The position numbers and the translations under genes are program-made. A model generated the notes under the pieces. It was not told the origin of the DNA. It saw only the letters and a list, made by a program, of their open reading frames with translations, and searched no databases. Shown in pieces: positions 53,604 to 58,800 of a DNA stretch of 64,000 nt (the first letter of the stretch is position 1; the number at the start of each line of letters is the position of its first letter). The stretch lies in contig BROE01000003.1 of NCBI GenBank assembly GCA_036571765.1, forward strand, positions 6,138,570 to 6,202,569. The letters are read 5' to 3'. This stretch comes from Plecoglossus altivelis. Taxonomy: Eukaryota > Chordata > Actinopteri > Osmeriformes > Plecoglossidae.

Positions 53604-55788
53604 ATCCCTGTCTCTTTCTCTCTCTCTTTCTTTCTCCTTTTCACTTTGTCTATCTCTCTTTATCTCTGTCCCTCCTTGTCCACTTGTCCCAGTGCATGGT
53701 GACGTGTGGGAAGGGGATGAGACACAGGCAGGTGTCGTGTAGCCTAGCAGTAGGAGAGGAGAAGCTAAGCGAACACTTGTGTGACCCTTCCACCAAGCCC
53801 CCAACTGTGGGGGGCTGCCAGCTGCCTGAGTGTGCCTCATGGCAGGTCGGCGTCTGGGGAGCGGTGAGTCTAGCACGACTGTGCAGGAACTGTTTGGATG
53901 GCCGTGTGTGTTTAAGGAAGGAAATAGTTTTCAGGTTTCACCTGTCCTGTGGTGTGCTTTTTATTGTGTGTATGTGTAAGCTCAAAGACACTGTGTGTGC
54001 AAGTGAGACTGTGAGTGTGTGTGTGTGTGTGTGTGTAAGGGAAAGTGAGAGAGATCAGTGACATACTGTGGGAGGAAATGCTGAAGTGTGTTTACCTGTA
54101 TATTTCCCATGCCTCATGCTTGTGTGTGCAGTGAATGTGTGTGTGTGTGTGCGTGTGGTCAGATTTACTCTGACAGGATATGAGGGCAGAGTGAGAGTGC
54201 GAGGGAGGAAATGGCAGCTCAGGATGGAGCAAACCGCCTCATAACTCACCAGGCTATCAGGTTCCTCTGCTGCTTTTCAACGAGCCGCACACACACTTGC
54301 GCACTCTGACACAGACGTACACACTTGGATCAGGACGTACAAAGGACTGTGACAGGCAACAGAACACACGCTCACACAACCACCCACACACACTCATTCA
54401 CAAGCACACGCACACCACACACGCCCATATGTCTCATACATCTTCGTCACTTCATAAAAGGCCTTGTTCAACTGATACTCCCTCTCAGTCTGGCTCAGTA
54501 GACATACCTGGGGTTAAGATAAAGCACAAGTTAAAGGGAAATGAACAGATGAATGAATGTCTTTGGCTGTGCAAGAAGGAGTTTATACTTCTAATAGGCA
54601 GCCAGACGTGTTCACGGGTGGGAAAATCAGATAGTTGTATTTACAGAGCTGGAATATATTGGCTTGTTAATACCCGTGTAATCATCATTTGCTGCTCAAA
54701 TAAACATATCCCCTGGTGCTTCCTCTGTGCTCTTTGTCCTGGATGGCCCTGACTTGACTCAAACACTAACAGGGAGCTGTGCAGGGGTCGAGACAAGGAA
54801 GTATAAAGTCAGCTCTGGTCTCTACTCAGCTGGTCTGGTCTGATCTGATCTAGTGTGGCCTGTACAGGTCTAGTGTGACCTGCTCTGGTCTATTTTAGAC
54901 TTATGTGGTCTACACTTGACTGGTCACGTCTGGTCTGGGATGGTGTGTTCTAGACTCTTTTGGTCTACTCTAGACTTCTGCGGTCTACTCTAGACTTCTT
55001 TATTCTGGTCTGGTTTAGTCTAGATTTATCTATTCTGGTCTGGTTAAATCTAGACTTGTCTAATCTGGTTAAATCTAGATTTGTCTATTCTGGTCTGGTT
55101 AAGTCTAGACATGTTTACTCTAGTACAAGACCTTCCACTTACTCTTTCCCCTGTGCTGTTACAGTGTGCGGTGACCTGTGGCCATGGCTACCAGATGCGG
55201 GCAGTGAGGTGCGTGTCAGGAGCGTACGGCGTCACCATGGACGACCGGGAGTGTAACGCAGCGGCCAGACCCAGAGACAGCCAGGTAGAGGGAGCGAACG
55301 TTAGCGCACACATCGCCACACGTAAACACGAGTTTGCTTGGTCACGCTGGAAGGTGCACAACCCTCCGGCCCAGATCTAGGGTGTATTCTGTGTGTGTGT
55401 TGACGCATCCAGGACTGTGAGATGCCTGCATGCCCCTGGGTATCCCCTCCACACAGCACGGTGCGCCCTGATGCCTCAGGACACCTCCTCACCCAGTGGA
55501 GGTACGGCTCCTGGACAACGGTGAGTAGTGCCCCATCACGCTCCGCTCACCCTTACGTTTCATACGCTCACACCACCTTCATGTCACACATACCCACAGT
55601 ACATCACCCCCCCACACACTATAGTACATCACAGACATCATCTAGTATATCAAATACACATAGCACAGGAGACAAAACTAAACAATCACATTCTTGGCTC
55701 TCTTTCTCTCTTTTATACTGTACTCTGCTTTGGCAAGCAAACACAAAAACTCACATACAACCTCCATGCGTGCTCACACACACACGCA

Positions 55789-55837
<49 letters not shown>

Positions 55838-58800
55838 CAAAGACTCCGTGTCTGGGTTTGGAAATGTGTGTCTTCGATCCTCTGCTTTGTATTGTTCTCT
55901 TGTGCAAATGGAGAACAGATTTACTCTGAACGCCAGTCTTGGATTTCTAAGATCGAGACTTGTCTGTCAATCAGCTTGGCTGTGAGCTTGCATGTCAAAA
56001 AGGAGGCCATTGTCAGGCACTGTGGTCCTGAAGAATAAAGATCCCTGTCTCAACCCCCCCCCATCCCCACACACATACACACATAATAAATACACACAAA
56101 CACACGCACATTCCCATATACACCCCCCACTCACACATTCCCCTCAGGAGCGATTGTGCTTTATATTTGTGTGAAGTTGCAGAATGTTGAGTGTCATGGA
56201 TATGACTGGAATAGTTGTGTGTGCGCGAGCTGGAGCCTAGTGATTGCATTAGATATTCATACCTCCAGGGCTGTTTACTCTTCCTTATGATTAGCCACAG
56301 TGTCACCATCTGGGGAGGCCTCAACATGGATTCTTCTTGTCCTATTCTCTGGAAGCTGTGCAATGTGTTTGGCCTCGAGTCTTTTGAACAAAGCTTCCAA
56401 ACAACCACTGTACTATAAGGATGGATATCATGTGATTCTTTTTTTCTGTGTTTGGGTGTGTGTGTGTGGGTGTGGATGTTCCTGTACACGTGCATGTTTT
56501 TACGCATGTCTGTGTGTTCCTGAATGTATGTGTGTGTACCTATTTATATGTGAGTGATTGTGTGTTCAGTGCTCGGTGAGCTGTGGTAAGGGGAAGCGAG
56601 CTCGCTACGTCAGCTGCAGAGACGCTCAGGGAGGCGTGGCCGACGAGTCTTACTGTGACCATCTTCCCCGGCCCCCAGAATCCTCAGCATGCTTCAGTCC
56701 ATGTGGCCAGTGGCGCTCCTCTGAGTGGTCTTCAGTATGTACCCTCGATCTGGCTTATTGACATTGCTCATCTGTGTGTGGACGTCCTACAGAGAAATGG
56801 ATATAGCTTAAGGGTAGAGGATTTGATGGCTAATTGAGAAGTGTCAGGTCTGAAGACAAAAATAAAAACAGCTCAATGAAAACTGTATTATAATTATAGT
56901 ATATGTTAGTATCTTCTGTATGACCAGTGTTTGGTGTCTGGCGAATCACACCCAAGGATGACTTACGGAGGACTATAAAAAAGAGGAGAAAATGAACATA
57001 TGAAATATAATTTCAGTAACTTTTTTTGTTTCCAGTGTTCGGTGTCCTGCGGCGTTGGGACCGCGACCAGACAGGTGATGTGCAGTAACTACCACCACCA
57101 GGTGGAAGAGACCTTCTGCGACCAGGATGACAAGCCTACCACGGAGCAGGAGTGCACCGCCGCCCCCTGCCCCTCCATCTACCACCAGAGGCCCAACGAT
57201 CAGCCTTATGGCTACCCCCGTGACCCTGGACACCACCCTGGCCATAGCAGCTGGAACGTCCCATCTGCAGACAACCAGTGGAGGACGGGACCCTGGGGAG
57301 CAGTATGTCCTCCGTTCAATGTGAAACAAAACAAACAAACAAAAATGATTTTTAAAGGTTATTTGAGAAATCTTCCTTTTCTTTCAAAGGACTTTCCTTT
57401 GACAGCCGAATGACATTTGAATGTTAGTACTTTTTTAGGGCAAGTGCACCACCTCATTGCTGTTTTATACAACATACTACATTTATACTACACACTGTAA
57501 ACCTCCCACAGTGGTGTACTATAGTACATATACTGTGACTGGCTGTGGTCAGATGCTGCTGAGTCTCACATTAGACATCTGCCTCTGACTGTGTTCACTC
57601 TCAGAGAGGGATACTGTTTAATTGGATGCAGAGACATACCTGCTCAAGTTCAAGGTTTCTTTCTGTTGGTTCTCCTTCAGTGATCTATGTTTTTCTTTCT
57701 GGGGGAATCATTTACACCGTACAGCTGTTTTTAGTCTGATTGTGAGCTTGTCAGGTATGAGCTGTGTGTGTGTTTCCTGTTTGTACCTGTGTGTTTCTTC
57801 ATTGACAGACCCACTACAGTTTATTTACATTATACTCATATAACAGATGTTTTTATCCTAAAGGATATATGTATAGTGCATATACAAAGCACAGAACATG
57901 ATCAATGAGCAGAAGTGCATAGTTCCAACAACTTTTTGAGGGTTAGGGTTACTAACCCTAGGAAGTCTGTGCTTACTAGCTGTCATACAAGGTAACCACA
58001 TCTCAGCTACCAGGCATGGAGAACAATAACAGTTCTATATTAACCGCAGTGCAACAATAACATCTTAAGTACTGTAGTGAAATTACAAAATTATTGAATG
58101 CAACATCAATTAATTTCATGGGTGCCAGACTGGATCTCAGACTCACATTAATGCCCCTGATGAGTTCATGCTAAGCGTGTCAGTGTAACAATAGTAAAAC
58201 CTTAAATATATCCTGCTATACATCATATATGCACTATTTATATGCTGCTTTGGATAAAAGCATCTTCTAAAATGCTAATGTAACAAAGCTGACATGCTAA
58301 AGTGCCAACTAAAATGTAAATGCTAAGAAACTTAAATATCCTAGCCATAGTGCAACACTAACATCTCCTCCTCTGTGGCCTTGCAGTGCTCTAGTACCTG
58401 TGCCGGGGGCTTCCAGAGGCGGGTAGTTGTGTGTCAGGACGCGGAGGGCCGCAGCAACAGTTACTGTGACGAGAGGGTCAAACCGCCTGAGTCCAAGAGC
58501 TGTGACTCAGGACCCTGCCCTCTGTGGAACTATGGCATCTGGGGAGAGGTGAGGAGGACTCTGGCCATATCTTAAACTCCTTTGGCCCTATTTACACGAT
58601 CTGAAACACAAGTGGCAAGCGCAAAGCGCAAGTTACTTTGTGGGCGGGACTCAGGCACTGTTGCTATTATAACAGCAAGATAAATTACTCTTGTGCCCGG
58701 CACAAATCTAAATAAGGTTTGTCTGATGTAGCTTCATTGGTCATGGGTGTGGTTTGGGCGTAACGTGCATTGAACCAATCAGCGCGCCAGCTCACATTCC

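Larger units (their letters stand above)
57303..58386 (+). other. adamts20: Intron 26
   Basis: About 1.1 kb, much of it repeat-derived: a minus-strand SINE-like copy at 57830-58022 and a plus-strand SINE tail at 58220-58300. Confidence 0.75.
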
